Assembly: GCA_032622095.1 (NCBI GenBank)
Contig: CP136069.1
Location: forward strand, 202,538,690 to 202,602,689
DNA: 64,000 nt
Source of the DNA: Siphonodentalium dalli
Lineage: Eukaryota > Mollusca > Scaphopoda > Gadilida > Siphonodentaliidae
Direction of reading: 5' to 3'
Shown: piece after piece, positions 20,355 through 31,984 of the stretch
Position numbering within the stretch: the stretch's first letter is position 1
Layout of the letters: the number at the start of each line of letters is the position of its first letter
Made by a program: the position numbers and the translations under genes
The notes under the pieces: generated by a model
Seen by the model: only the letters and a program-made list of their open reading frames with translations
What the model was told of the DNA's origin: nothing
Databases searched by the model: none

Positions 20355-20795
20355 TCATATCAGTTGATATGTGTTTGACACCAGTCTGGACATTGTCAGA
20401 AGAAAAGATGATGACACCTCGATAATCAGGTTGTGGCATTTCTGAATGGGATATGTTAAGTACGGATCCTCGGTCCCAAGCAGGATTGCTAGAAATTCAT
20501 TTTTAGGTAAGCCGTCCAAGTAGAGGAACACTGAAACGCCGTTATGATTTAGTATTGTCCCCCATAACTGGTTCCTTAACATCAGAATTGCGTGGGCTGT
20601 ACAGCAGAACATTAAGTGATCAAGTTCGTTGTCGTATGCTTTATAACACTGGTGGCAGGTCAAGTTATTTGGGTAGGTTGTTTTGTTGAGAAGTTTGGCC
20701 AAGTTATAGAATTTATCCGCTGCGTTTGGGTGACATTGAAAGAGTCTCCATATTTTCCATCCGGAGAACATGTTTGACAATAGAAAACCTCCTTT
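20355..20795 (-). pseudogene. C-terminal CCHC zinc-knuckle part of LINE ORF2
   Basis: This frame continues the reverse transcriptase protein after a frameshift near 20790. It reads SNMFSGWKIWRLFQCHPNAA, then CHQCYKAYDNELDHLMFCC, a C-x2-C-x9-H-x3-C knuckle found at the end of many LINE ORF2 proteins, and ends about 80 residues later. The knuckle probably helps bind the template RNA. No ATG starts it, which confirms it is a broken-off piece. Confidence 0.75.
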
Positions 20796-22340
20796 CGTTG
20801 GAAATATTTGCTTTCCACTGTGTCGTGTACGTTATCTTTACAACACTTTTTACGATTGTCTTCCATGACTTTTGATCAGGGAAGTTCCCGTGGAGTAGAA
20901 AGTTGTCAACGTGCACCATGAGTCCATACTGTTCAAGTAAAGGGAAAACATCAGAAACAAATCCGGAAGCTGGGCGACGAAATAGACGATACAGGTGTGC
21001 TTTGAAAATAAATAGTTTAAGCGGAGTTTGATGTCCAGGAGGAAGGTGAATCAACTGCCCCAGAAAGCACAGTTTGCGGATATGTATTTCTCGTTGAACA
21101 GGAAGTTGTCCTACTAATCCAAGCGCAATAACAGTACTTGTGCGTTTTGGTAATTGCTGCGAGTATTTTACACACGTGCGCAGAGAACGTTCTATTATGT
21201 TAACAGATGATTGTGTTTGAAGTGATGTGATTTCCGTGCCGTATAATGATTTGGGTAGGACAACGGTCCGTAACATATGGTTCATTGTCAGAGGAGTAGC
21301 GTATTTAAGAGAGTCATTGCCAATCATAGAGAAGAAGGTTTTCCTAAGTTTTGCTGCGACGTCTGAAGCAAATGAGGAGCTACTTGCGAATTTTTCCTGA
21401 CACAATCCAAGGTGAACGCACCCCTTGTCTTCTTGCAGCGAATCAGGCCCGAGTATCCAGCGACGATTTTTACGATCATATAATGACCTGGGCTCGTTGA
21501 AGACGACTACCTTGCTTTTCACACAGGAAAATCCAAATCTCCAACGAACGCTGTAGTCAAAGCAGATATTTACAAGAGAGTCAAGTCCTTGCTTGGTAAG
21601 GGCGAGAATTGCTATATCGTCGGCGGTCGTTGGTGTTGCACATGGAACAGAACTAACACTCAGTCCGAACTGTGATTTGTTCAGGTCGATCAGAAGGTCG
21701 TTTATGTAGGCAAGATAACAGAAAGGTGAGAGCACGCTTCCTTGCCTTGTTCCTTGTCCGATGCTGAACTTCTCTGAGACGTTACCATTATATAGAATAA
21801 CGCTTTCTATGTCCTCGTGAATGTTTGACAGCAATCTAACAAATTTCCGCGGGAAGCCTAGTTGTATGAACTTATAAAGGAGTCCAATATGCCACACGCG
21901 GTCGAAGGCTTTGTTGGAATCTAAGAACGCAGCAAATATACGAGAATCATGGTCTTTTGCGTACGATATGGCTTCTTGCAGAATAAATGAAGTCATATTA
22001 CATCCTAAACCTTTCTGGAAGCCACACTGAAGATTATGAGGGAAATCTTTTACCTTATCACTGCTAAGTATGCGTTTCAGAAGAATTGTCTCAAAGAGCT
22101 TGTAGATGACAGGTAGAAGCGTTATCGCTCTGTAACTGTCGGGTAGTATTGGTGGCTTTGGGTGTCCTTTATAAAGAGGAATGATCACGCCTAGTTTCAT
22201 CTCCGGGGGAATCCAGTCAAACTTGAGAAGAGAGTTAAAAAGAATACAAAGACACTGGATTAGTCCATCGGAATAGCTTCGAAGATGTTCACTGGATATA
22301 GAATCATGCCCTGGTGCTTTATTACATTTCAAGCTACCAT
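20713..22340 (-). pseudogene. Reverse transcriptase domain of LINE ORF2
   Basis: The domain begins with LKCNKAPGHDSIS just after a frameshift near 22335. It continues with YRAITLLPVIYKLFE, GFQKGLGCNMTSFILQEAI, motif A FAAFLDSNKAFDRVWH, motif B GTRQGSVLSPFCYLAYINDL and motif C TTADDIAIL. The catalytic aspartates (first D of LDSNKAFD and both of ADD) are kept. Motif C has threonine where FADD or YADD is usual. The enzyme makes cDNA from the element RNA at a nicked target. After about 560 residues the frame breaks again near 20790. Compared with typical ORF2 proteins the domain is complete. Confidence 0.9.
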
Positions 22341-23833
22341 GCAATTGCGTTAAGAATTTCCGATATAACAATGGGTTCACACTCTGGGGCCGAGGTTCCG
22401 CTACTGTCGTCACCAGTACAAATAAATTTGTTTACCTCGTTGCACACTTCGCGTTCGAATTCCGGCATACTATGTTTTTCGGGGGTGTACAGTTCAGAAA
22501 AGTATGATCTCCAGCCAGATAATATCAGCTTCTGGTCCCGCAGAATAGTCCCTTCGAATTCCATAGCAGAACCAATTGTTTTCACTGCAGTTTGCGTTCT
22601 TTTAAGAGAGCGCCAAAATTGAACATGATCACTCTTGGCGTGACGTTCCAGTTCGTAACACTTCTTCATACGAAACACACGCACAGCTGAGCGGTGAGCT
22701 CTCCTGAATTCTCGCTTAGCACTCCTGTACTCATCAAAGCAAGTCGCGTTCCTTCTGGGACGTCCTGCAATCACCCAACTTTTATGTAACTGTTTTAATT
22801 GGGATTTGAGGCCGGTCAGATCAGCGTTCCAGTATGGCTTCAAGCGAGAACGAAATCGTTTCACGGGAACTGCAGTATCTGCAGCTGCCACAAGGGCATT
22901 CACAATGTCAGCGTAGAATTTGGCAATTGCGTCTCTGGAAGTAATATCACATCCGTGTGGACACAGCATATCAAGGTAATGCTTGTATAACGATGTATTG
23001 GCCCGTTTCCACGCGTAGCGTTTCCGGATAAAATTAGGAACACAAGAGTCAAGTTCTTCAGAAAATATTATGGAACAACTAACGGGTAAATGGTTTGATG
23101 TGTTCATAGCTTCGTCGTTCAAGATGCTACACTTAGAGACCATATGCGTGAGACACTTCGGCACAAGAATGTGGTCAATGAGAGATGGTCTATTGATAGT
23201 ATAATATGGAAAATATGAATAATTGCTCCCCGAACATATGTCCATGGTCATTAGCGAAGTTAGTGCGCTTTGATTTAGGAATGTTGCAAACAATTCCGTT
23301 CTAGTGTTTGGAGAATTGACCCGCGGTGTATGGCAAGCCTTTTGCATGTGAGCATTGAAGTCCCCCATCAAAATAACTAGACCATGTGCAGATAGCATGT
23401 CGACGATATTTCCTAATGTCTCTAAATAGCCGTTAAATAAGTCATCTCCGTAGTTAACGTTCGGGAGATACACTTGGATTATTGACACCACACACTCTGG
23501 GTTTAGGCGGAGCTGAATTCCAATGATGGAGATATCACCAGTGTCAACTTCAACACAATTAGCTGTGATGTCATTGTGAATCAGAATAGCGACACCATCT
23601 CTAGTAAACTTTCCGCCACTTGGGGTTAATATTGTTCTCCCGGGTTTGCTGATTTGTTTATATCGGTCGCTGAGTGTACCAATACAGCTCAATTCCTCTT
23701 CATTGAGCCAGTGTTCTGATAGGCCGACAACGTGGTAATGTTCAGTTTTGAGGATATCACCGACATATGGTGAACTACTTTTAAGGCCGGTTGCATTCCA
23801 TGATAACAATTTAATTTCAGTGCTATTTGTCAT
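22334..23833 (-). pseudogene. AP-endonuclease domain of LINE ORF2
   Basis: I start it at the ATG at 23833 (MTNSTEIKLLSWNATGLK), which lies eight bases before the ORF1 stop; a longer frame from 23893 is possible. Endonuclease motifs are in order: LLSWNATGL, VGLSEHWL, GVAILIHN, VILMGDFNAH, SLIDHILVP and SNHLPVSCS. They supply the metal-binding and catalytic N, E, D, N, D and H residues of the exonuclease-endonuclease-phosphatase fold that nicks target DNA. A 200-residue linker follows. The frame stops at TAG at 22334, while the homologous continuation lies one frame away, so a single-base indel near 22335 has split ORF2. Confidence 0.9.
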
Positions 23834-25346
23834 TGTTATGTTTCTGTTCAGCGCGCCAAGGCCTGCAGTATACACCTTCTGGCCAGAATCCATTATCCAT
23901 CAAGGGGTAACTGTGATCCTTGATCACATTTAGACGTGCGCATACCGTGCCTCTCCTGGCACTTGGCATCAACTTCAGGTAACTTGGTTGAACACCCTTC
24001 TCGGTGAGGAAATTTTGAATTCCAGACTGAGTTGAATACGGTGCTATGCCCCCAATATAGAAACGTAGCGTCTTTTTTCTAACTACACCAGTGAAGCCGT
24101 CGTCATTGACATTTGATATTGTCTTTTCAGTTTTTACTCTCGAGAAGTCTACATTTATGTTCGGTTTACTTTTAATATCATTTTGAGTGGCATAACACTG
24201 GTCACGCATGACAATAGTTTGAATTGGTTTGGGTGTATGCGGTGACGACGACGCAACGTCAGAGTAAAGCTTCGGTGGTGGAATAATATAGTCAACATCA
24301 AGTCCATCATGACTGGTGTGTCCACATGATGAGTTATCCTCGCGCTCAGCATTGACATGTCGAACTCGGTTGTGTGTTTTATCTTTGGAATTTCTGGTCG
24401 GTTTAATATCAGGAAAAGGCGAATCTTGCTGTGGTTGTCCGGTCAGCACATGATTATGAGACACACTATTGGAACTTGGTGTTGAATACGTAGCACGACC
24501 GGGCTGGTATAAAACTGGTATCGGTTGAGAATACTGTTGATTCAGTGTTTGTGTTGGTTGATGGGAGACCCAAGCGTGCGAAACCTGAGAAAGTTCGTGT
24601 TGTGTGACATGGGCAATCTCCAGTTCACGTTTTGACGAACCTCTGCGATTTGCCATAGTTTGTGAAACAATTTCATTTGGGATAAATGGTGGGTTTTCAA
24701 GTTCAGAATTGTTCACATGGGTATTCGTATGGTGGGCATCTGAGTCGTTTCCAAGTGATTCAGATGGCTGTATATCGCCCTTAATCGAACAGTTAGAACT
24801 GAGGTCGTTTAAACCCGGACACTCTGTCGATGAGTTGATAGCGCTGTTGGTGGCGACGTTGATTGAAACCAACTTTTCGCCAGCTGTATTGCATAGAGAA
24901 TCAATTAGCCGAGTATTACTATTTACCGGCGTTCGGTCGTTTTGATCACCTTGTGACTGAGCGTTAACACTTATCATTGCGGACGACGTCCCGTCTAACA
25001 ACTCATTGTTCCGGCTGCATAGAATAGGCGACGAATCATATGAATGATAATTAATTAACGCGGCAATGTTGGAATTGGACGAACTTGTCCGCTGTTTAAC
25101 GGTAGACTTGCTTTCTGTCGTGATTACATCTGCACCTTTAATTGCTAATGAGGGCGAGCCGACTGGATTCAGGGACGGGTCGTCCTGTTGTAGTGAATCC
25201 TGGACAAAAGCACACAAATCACAAACAGAGGGATTATGAAAGGCTTTAATTAAGTTGTATAGTCCCGCATCTGATATGTCCGGTATTCGAGAATCCAGCG
25301 ATTTGCCCCCTCCCCCCTCCAGCCCATGCAAACCCCAAATCATCAT
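23823..25346 (-). CDS. LINE ORF1 protein, RRM-like C-terminus
   Basis: A 507-codon intact frame precedes the endonuclease ORF. The start ATG is doubled at 25346. The N-terminal 100 residues include PSVCDLCAFVQDSLQQDD. A long serine/threonine/asparagine/glutamine-rich middle looks disordered. The last 80 residues, starting KTLRFYIGGIAPYSTQSGIQ, then GVQPSYLKLMPSARRG, resemble an RNA-recognition fold, which suits the RNA-packaging role of ORF1 proteins. The stop TAG at 23823-23825 overlaps the ORF2 start region (ATGACAAATAG), which suggests translation of ORF2 by termination-reinitiation. Confidence 0.75.
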   Translation of the reverse strand: MMIWGLHGLEGGGGKSLDSRIPDISDAGLYNLIKAFHNPSVCDLCAFVQDSLQQDDPSLNPVGSPSLAIKGADVITTESKSTVKQRTSSSNSNIAALINYHSYDSSPILCSRNNELLDGTSSAMISVNAQSQGDQNDRTPVNSNTRLIDSLCNTAGEKLVSINVATNSAINSSTECPGLNDLSSNCSIKGDIQPSESLGNDSDAHHTNTHVNNSELENPPFIPNEIVSQTMANRRGSSKRELEIAHVTQHELSQVSHAWVSHQPTQTLNQQYSQPIPVLYQPGRATYSTPSSNSVSHNHVLTGQPQQDSPFPDIKPTRNSKDKTHNRVRHVNAEREDNSSCGHTSHDGLDVDYIIPPPKLYSDVASSSPHTPKPIQTIVMRDQCYATQNDIKSKPNINVDFSRVKTEKTISNVNDDGFTGVVRKKTLRFYIGGIAPYSTQSGIQNFLTEKGVQPSYLKLMPSARRGTVCARLNVIKDHSYPLMDNGFWPEGVYCRPWRAEQKHNNDK

Positions 25347-25539
25347 CTGATATACAGCTGAGCTCGATCAGAGTTTCAGATTCTATTATATTCAATTTTT
25401 ATTTAATTTTAATTGTTTAGATTAAAAAAAAATATTATGTTCCATATTATATAGAACAAATAACTAATTCGTTTGACAATAGGACTGGACTGGCTATACA
25501 ATTTGTAATATTTAGCAATATTTATTAATCACTTATAGG

Positions 25540-26792
25540 CAGAAGCGGAATGGCCGATCGGGAGACCGGGAAATTTCCCGATGTGCCGGAGGCCGGAAAA
25601 ATTCTGATTCCACGTGATTTTTTATCAAGCGAGAATCCTAGAGTTTTTTTACGGTTTGGGGTGGGGGGGGGGGGGTGGTATATGTGGTTAGTGTAAACAA
25701 TATTTATTTGAACCGTTGAAAAAGAACAGAACATCACATTGACAATTATATTTGAGAAGAAAAAAACATAGTTCAAATGAGGATTAGATAACAAGCCATG
25801 AGCCTATGGCTTTTTATAAAAATCCTTTCCTCCAAAAATGTTACCCCGAGTGTCAATACAGACAACTAGGCCTACAGGGTAAATAATGTGACGTTCGGGG
25901 GGGGGGGGGGGGGGCAGAGGCGGACTGGCCGATCGGGAGACCGGGAAAATTCCGGATATGGGCCGCCACATTGGCTAGTCGTAATTTTGTAATTAAATGA
26001 ACTTGTCAGCATCATATAACACCACGTAAAGACCCCGTTAATCTCGAGATTTTAACGGAAACTCCGAGCTGTAAATCCCAAAAATATTCTCACGAACAAC
26101 CACGAACAGCCCTGTGTGTCCTGGTCTCTTGTCCGTATATAGCCGTGTGCATTTGGTTTAAACAATATTTAATTTGAACTAATACAGAATATAATTACAT
26201 ACAATAAATACAAAACATATAATTTTTTTTAGTGTTCAAAAGAGGATTGGGCAACAATTAAGATTCCATGGGGGCTTTTGTTAAGTCCTATCCTTAGGAA
26301 ATAAATGTGCATTTGTCTGGAGTTAGACCGCTAGATGTTAGAATTTATGCAATTTTTCACGTAAAAATATCTGAATGGTCTCATACCGGGAATAAAAAGA
26401 ACCATGGTTTATGAATATATAGGATATTAGGCCAGAGCACAGGGGCCTGTAACGCGCTCCGCTGTCCGCCCCCCTTTTGCGCTGCCAATATACGCCTCAG
26501 CTATATACGCGCCTGCTTCACGCTAATGGTATAATAATAACATTATTATACCATTAGCGTGAAGCAGGCGCGTATATAGAAGCGGCGTATATGGGCAGCG
26601 CAAAAGGGGGCGGACAGCGGAGCGCGTTACAGACCCCTGTGGCCAGAGGTGCAAATGGAATTATGCAAAAACATGTATTTGGTCTGCATCTCATTCGGGG
26701 GGGGGGGTGCAGTTGGAATTTCCGAAGGTGGATTGTGGACACCCCCGAACAGATGGGCCGGTATTATATTAATTTGGCCCAGTCCGCCTCTG
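25540..26792. mobile_element. hAT-like element(s), TIR CAGARGCGGAMTGGCC
   Basis: CAGAAGCGGAATGGCCGATC at 25540 and CAGAGGCGGACTGGCCGATC at 25915 are two left ends. The only right end is GGCCCAGTCCGCCTCTG at 26776-26792. One copy therefore appears inserted next to or inside another. CAGAGGCGGA is a familiar hAT terminus. Poly-G tracts precede both left ends (about 25662-25676 and 25897-25914). Flanks CTTATAGG and CTTCTAAGG might be a decayed duplication. No transposase frame is present. Confidence 0.5.
26438..26641. mobile_element. Palindromic MITE with 7-bp direct repeat GCCAGAG
   Basis: The whole 204 bp is an inverted repeat: CACAGGGGCCTGTAACGCGC at the left and GCGCGTTACAGACCCCTGTG at the right, with arms of about 95 bp meeting at TAATAATAACATTATTA. 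GCCAGAG lies at 26431-26437 and 26642-26648. CACAGGGG ends and a 7-8-bp duplication suggest a hAT-derived fold-back MITE. The arms are almost identical, so it is probably young. It sits inside the hAT-like element around it. Confidence 0.82.
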
Positions 26793-26841
26793 CACTTCTA
26801 AGGCTGATATATAATTATATAATTATGTAATATACAACACA

Positions 26842-27420
26842 CACTCTTAAAACGACTGTGTGGTAGAACCACACAGTTACCACACAGTTTGTGTAGCCAT
26901 TTGATCGACAACAACATTGTGTGGTGAATTGTGTGGCAAATGACCACACATCTGTTGTGTGGTGGTGGCGAACATACTGTGTGGATCGACCAAAACAACT
27001 TGTTCTTTGTAGACACACATTAAATGTGTGCTAAGTTGCGCACAAGAATGTGTGGATGCAGATGAACAGTTTATGTGTGGTTACTGACCTACAAAGTTGT
27101 GTAGTTGACACACACAAAGATGTTTGGGTCCAGCACATTTATTTGTTCGTTGAATGGACACAAATATGTTTGCACTAAGGAAACAATATGTTCGCCGCTA
27201 CCACACACGTTTGTATTGTTATTGTACACAATGTTGTTGGGCGAGACTACACATATGTGTTAATCACATGCGTACACATTTGTGTGGTTGATCCAAACAA
27301 TAGTGTTCACCGCCATTACACTATTTTGTATTGTTCTTGTACACAATGCTGTTGGGCAAGACAACACATATGTGTTCATTACATCTGTACAAAAGAGTGT
27401 GGTCGATCCAAACAATAGGC
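26842..27420. repeat. Left subterminal TGTGTGG motif array
   Basis: At least ten TGTGTGG or CCACACA heptamers occur in both orientations between 26855 and 27130. Further in, a unit of about 128 bp (TACACAATGYTGTTGGGC, ACACATATGTGTT, TTGATCCAAACAATAG) is repeated at about 27175-27300 and 27305-27420. The array mirrors the shorter one at 30190-30337. Confidence 0.7.
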
Positions 27421-30337
27421 TGCTAATCCTGCAAAAAAAAATCATATTCAACGAAGAGTGTTTACCGATATTTATTGGCCAAACATATAGTTCGGCTATC
27501 GTTGGACCTTTTTTTCCCGCCATACATATGAAATGTTATAGTCTACTGATGCTTGACGTGCTGCGCTGGACGTTTTCGAATATTAACTTATCAAACAGCA
27601 AACATGCATATCCCGGGGGTCCGCGGCCTTCTTTTGTGTACACAGCAGAAATCGTGATGATATAGTATAGCTATAGTCTTTAATTTCAATAATACAAAGA
27701 CACAAAACAAACAGCCGTTTAACACATTCACGTAATATTTTGGTCATCCTTTAAACTATAAGCGTGCATGTTTCAGTTCCATTAATGGGTTTCACATCAA
27801 TAACTAGAATTTTCCTTCAACTTGAATGTATTGGAACAATTCGAAAGTCAGTCTCTGCTATATATATACATATATATTGCTACTGGTTGGCTGTCTTACA
27901 TCAGACTCACCCTCACGTGTGTAGAAGAACAAGCCTTGAACTATACAAGAAAATTAAGGGCTCCAAAGAGGATAGTCTTTTTGAATGTAATCGCCTCTTG
28001 CACAGAAACCAAATTACAGCACATGACATCATATGTATACCAAAATCATTGATTGTGGAATTTGTGTCTAACTCATACACCGTGGTTCTTGGTTGGTTGA
28101 TTATAGTTTATCTGCGTCGTTGCCAAGGCAGCCTTGTCCATATCTTGTTATTTACATCGACGTTACACCGCGTGACCGCCATGATTTCACCATTGAACCT
28201 GTAAGCAGAGAAGTTATTTTGTTTATAACATGCCATTGGGAATATTATTTACAGTATACATTGTATGTACATCTATAACAGTATTATAATTCATACATTA
28301 AAGAGCGCATTTTCAGAAAGGAATATAGTTTTTGAATGATACTAAATATATACATGTACTACTCATTATAGCTTCACATAATGAATGTTCGGACAATTTA
28401 TAAATATATTTTACTTTATCTATATGGCCAGATCGATGCCTCATTAAGCGCAATCTTGACACGGGAAATTTGCAATTTTACATAAGGAATTGTAGCTATA
28501 TATAACACAATACATTCATAGCCCCCCCCCCGCCCCTTTTTTAAAGTATAAACGATAACTCTTCACCATGTACGTCACTTAGTCCAAATGCTAATAATAC
28601 TTTAATGACACATCTCACTATTCTGCAGTATTTATAATTTTAGATTATTTCTAAGTTCATTATTTGCTATGACATTTATTGAATGACATAATATTCTTCA
28701 CAATTTAAAGTTTTGGACACAAACGGTGGCTACATATGTATTAGATATACGACATCACCCCCCCCCCCCCCGGGCCCCTCCCTCGGTAACCAAATTTACG
28801 CAAGTTATACATAGCAGAGGAGCCAAATTATGCATGTTAATTTTTCACATCCTCTTGGTAAACCACCAATATAATTGACAAATAAATACCCCACCCACCC
28901 ACCCAACAATTTGTTTCCCTTGGTACATTGATCGTCCATTGTGGTATTTCAAGGTTTATTGCAACAGTGATGCTCATCATATTCAAATTAAATTAATTTG
29001 AAACACCAATTTCACACATTTTGTGTGATTCCGGGTGCCACATGTCATATAGAACTTCGTAGTATGCGACTAGGGCATTTCAGTGACAGCCACAAGTCTC
29101 ATTCATGGACGCGGCTCAGTGGTCGCCGTTGATGGGGGGGGGGGGGCGTGGGGTGTTCACATTCAAATGTCGAAGTACACCCCACCATCCCCCTTGAACC
29201 ATATTTGTAGAATTATATTTGCACACCCCCCTCTCGTTCTGAATTTTCCAATTGGTACCTCAAGCTTTCCAACTATTAGAATTTCCAACCAAATGGAAGT
29301 CTTCCACCCGATGGCCATTTGAGGCCATTTTTGTTTTACCAAAAGTAGAAAAATATGCTAGTTTGTCTAAAAAAAACTAAAAATTTCCCACTAATTACTG
29401 GTTGAAAAATCAAACAAAGAGAACAATTTCAACCTATTATAATGCATGTGGTGTAAAACTTGTAACTTTGCGTCAGGCATGAAATTTCCAACTGTTGGAA
29501 TTTTTAGTAAATTTTACCGAGGTTTGGGATAGGGTTATAGACACACCCTTCCCAATATCCGCCCTGTCGCCACGTCACTGGTCTCAGTATATATTTCCTC
29601 TCATCTGCATTCCATATAAACACAAAAAACGTCGTTACTTTATCAACATGAGAACTTTACCGTGCAAAATAATAAAATTGTGGTTCTGGTTTAAAGCACG
29701 CTGTATAATATATAGTGTGTATGTGATGAACACACATTTGTTCAGTAAATGTCTTCACCACACAGTTGAATTTGTCAATTTACATAAAGACAATTTTCGA
29801 GCAGGTTTTGTGCTTCGGAAAGATGTGTATCATATAGACTACAGAAACAACAGATAAACCCAGATAAACGCACAACTCTAAAATGTAAATATATGACTAT
29901 GCGACAGGGAATTGATGAATCAGAAAATCCAAATCAAGTTTATTATTTCGTTCAATCATGTTTTATACAAAAAAGATACGGAAATTCTCACAAAGGTGAA
30001 TATCTTGGCAATTTAAATATAATCTTACCTTAACTATAGAAATAATCGAAGAGACCGACCAATATATCGAATTTCGAGATCCACCACAATCAACAAGACT
30101 CCCATGTGTACACTTTACGGCAGTCTGTGAGCCTGTACGAAACAACGACGAGCGCGTGACCACCACGTGAAATTTAAAAAAACCGACGTCACATACAAAT
30201 ATGTGTGGTGATGTACACATATATGTGTGGATATTGGGTGATACACACATATGTGTGTATTGTGTACACATTTATGTTCAGATAATGCCTCCACACAGTC
30301 ATTGTGTGGAAGCTGCCACACAGTCCTTTTTACAGTG
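26842..30337. mobile_element. CACTA/EnSpm-like non-autonomous element
   Basis: The left end is CACTCTTAAAACGACTGTGT and the reverse complement of the right end is CACTGTAAAAAGGACTGTGT. Both have CACTxT followed by A-rich sequence and GACTGTGTGG. Dense direct and inverted TGTGTGG/CCACACA motifs fill the first 580 bp and the last 150 bp; such subterminal arrays are where CACTA transposases bind. The interior (27430-30180) shows no transposase homology. It contains poly-C tracts (28523, 28757) and frames of up to 146 codons with random-looking composition. A TNP2-like enzyme such as that encoded at 994-3540 would be the expected type of partner, but a specific link is not shown. Confidence 0.55.
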
Positions 30338-30561
30338 CAATTGAAGATTGCTGCCCAGGAAATGAGCCTAGTAATAAAGTCCACTATACAATTTGACCAT
30401 CGCCAAAGTTATTTATTTCGTTTTGTTTTGTGTTTTTTATTTAGGTATTTTATGAAAACATCATTCTCCATAACTTTTCTAAATTCATAGGTGCGAACAC
30501 GTTTTATTACTTTCCAAATTTCTATCGCGATTGAGTTGTCGTTCGTTACCCGGAAGTAAAA

Positions 30562-30669
30562 ATGGAAGAAAATGTTAAATTTACTGATTAAATTTAGAGA
30601 TTAGCAGCTTCTATTGATAAAATGATTGACAACACGTTTGTAAGAAATGTTAATTATGTGGATCCAAAG
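30562..30669 (+). pseudogene. Candidate first coding exon with two in-frame stops
   Basis: ACCCGGAAGTAAAAATGG gives an Ets-type motif immediately before an ATG. The frame reads MEENVKFTD, then TAA and TAG within three codons, then RLAASIDKMIDNTF and VRNVNYVDPK up to the donor AAAGGTGTGT. A gained T near 30588 and a lost T near 30601 would explain the two stops while keeping the overall frame (108 bp, 36 codons). It looks like the first exon of a small gene that has decayed, or two base-calling errors. No further exons were found downstream, and I do not recognise the peptide. Confidence 0.35.
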
Positions 30670-31980
30670 GTGTGTAACACCTTTTCAACTTCAATTCGTT
30701 AAGTGGCAAGTGGTTAAAATAAATTTGTCAAAAAGCAATCTCTGAATCTGAATTTCACTGTTCAAACTGAAAGTGAAATTTGAGATGTAGATCTCGGAGA
30801 ACTGAAAAGTTGTGTGTGCAGCTAAAGCATCCACAACTGTTTATTATATAGAAGAAGAATGCGCTTTATTTTTGCAAACATGATTATATCAATAAGATAT
30901 CTTTATGATATCTGCCCGACTGCAGCCAGGGTCTATACCCTAGGTAGCTTGGCGATATCAATACGATATCAATATGACAAGTGCAAAATGATTATATTAA
31001 ATTGAGTTGAGCTTGCAACATATGCATGTACAGCTTATATATCATCCTCTGAATGTAAATCAGTTATAAATTTGGCATACGTTTATGGTAAATGCTGCAG
31101 ATGAATTTCAATCAGTTAACTCACTCAGTTATATTGGAGATAACAGTGAAAGAGAACAATTAATTAGTATACTTGCAGTTTACACATTAAGATAGTTTAA
31201 ATAAAACTAGAGTTGAGCATGCAATTCAAGGGAAGAGTAATGCATTGGAATGTCAATGCATGCCTAGATTAAGATAAAATTTTAATTAAAGTCAATTAAT
31301 CCTGGCCGGTTTAATATTTTTCAAACAGTGTCATTTACATGCATATTGCATGATATCGAATCGATACCAAGAAATTATTATCAGATAACTATCGATAAGA
31401 TCATACTTATCTGACAGTGGCTAATATTCTTAGTTATGCTATGTTCATATGGAAACTTGACTAAGATTTAGCCAGTAGCTGGAGCATTGATTAAAACACT
31501 ATTACAATAGTGCAGTATATCATTCAGAAATGGAGTCATAATACCTTTTGCCGACAAGCGTTGATTTATGTGTGTGTTCATGAGTCATGTCTGTGAAACG
31601 AAAGATATTATTGAAGATCAAATGTCTAATTACACACATTCAGACACTAGCAGCCAAAAATAAATTAAATTCCAACAACAATACAGGTATGGTTTTATTG
31701 TATCATATCACTATCAACATGCTGTCACAGAGATAATAGCAAATAGCATGGTATCGATAAGATATCGGCCTGGTGTCGGTATATCGATGCACGACAACTG
31801 CGATACAATACGACTCAAATACGATATCGGCTTGATATATGCATGTTTGCTGGGATGTCGTGACATGCATTAGTTAGATTCAATAATTGTGACGAGAATT
31901 ATATTCTGTTGCAGTAAAATAATTGTACCAAATATCGAGGCATGAAAATGTTATTTGGTATGGCAAAATATTAACTCTGA
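30670..31980. other. No recognised gene; ATCGAT/GATATC-rich sequence
   Basis: The stretch is unusually rich in GATATC and ATCGAT motifs (30892-30990 and 31350-31850), probably an old repeat. No splice-bounded exon or clear inverted-repeat boundary was found. Confidence 0.35.
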
Positions 31981-31984
31981 CAGT

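Larger units (their letters stand above)
19518..25390 (-). mobile_element. Near full-length non-LTR retrotransposon (AP-endonuclease LINE, Jockey/CR1-group)
   Basis: Read on the minus strand, the order is: short 5' region, ORF1 (25346-23823), ORF2 with AP endonuclease (from 23833), reverse transcriptase (to 20713), C-terminal zinc knuckle (to 20355), and an 840-bp 3' UTR containing four degenerate repeats. The 3' end is CTCCTCAAAAGGAGGCAATA followed by an AATAAAG-type signal and a TA microsatellite. That fits target-primed reverse transcription with 3' recognition of a hairpin. There is no RNase H domain. Two frameshifts break ORF2, so this copy is inactive, but all catalytic motifs survive. 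The 5' end and target duplications could not be fixed. The superfamily call is tentative. Confidence 0.88.

Noticed and set aside
22314-24945. Plus-strand frames opposite the LINE
   Set aside because: They are antisense shadows of the endonuclease and ORF1 frames.
27282-28204. Plus-strand frames of 127 and 146 codons inside the CACTA-like element
   Set aside because: Composition looks random, no transposase motif is present, and no splice-consistent extension was found.
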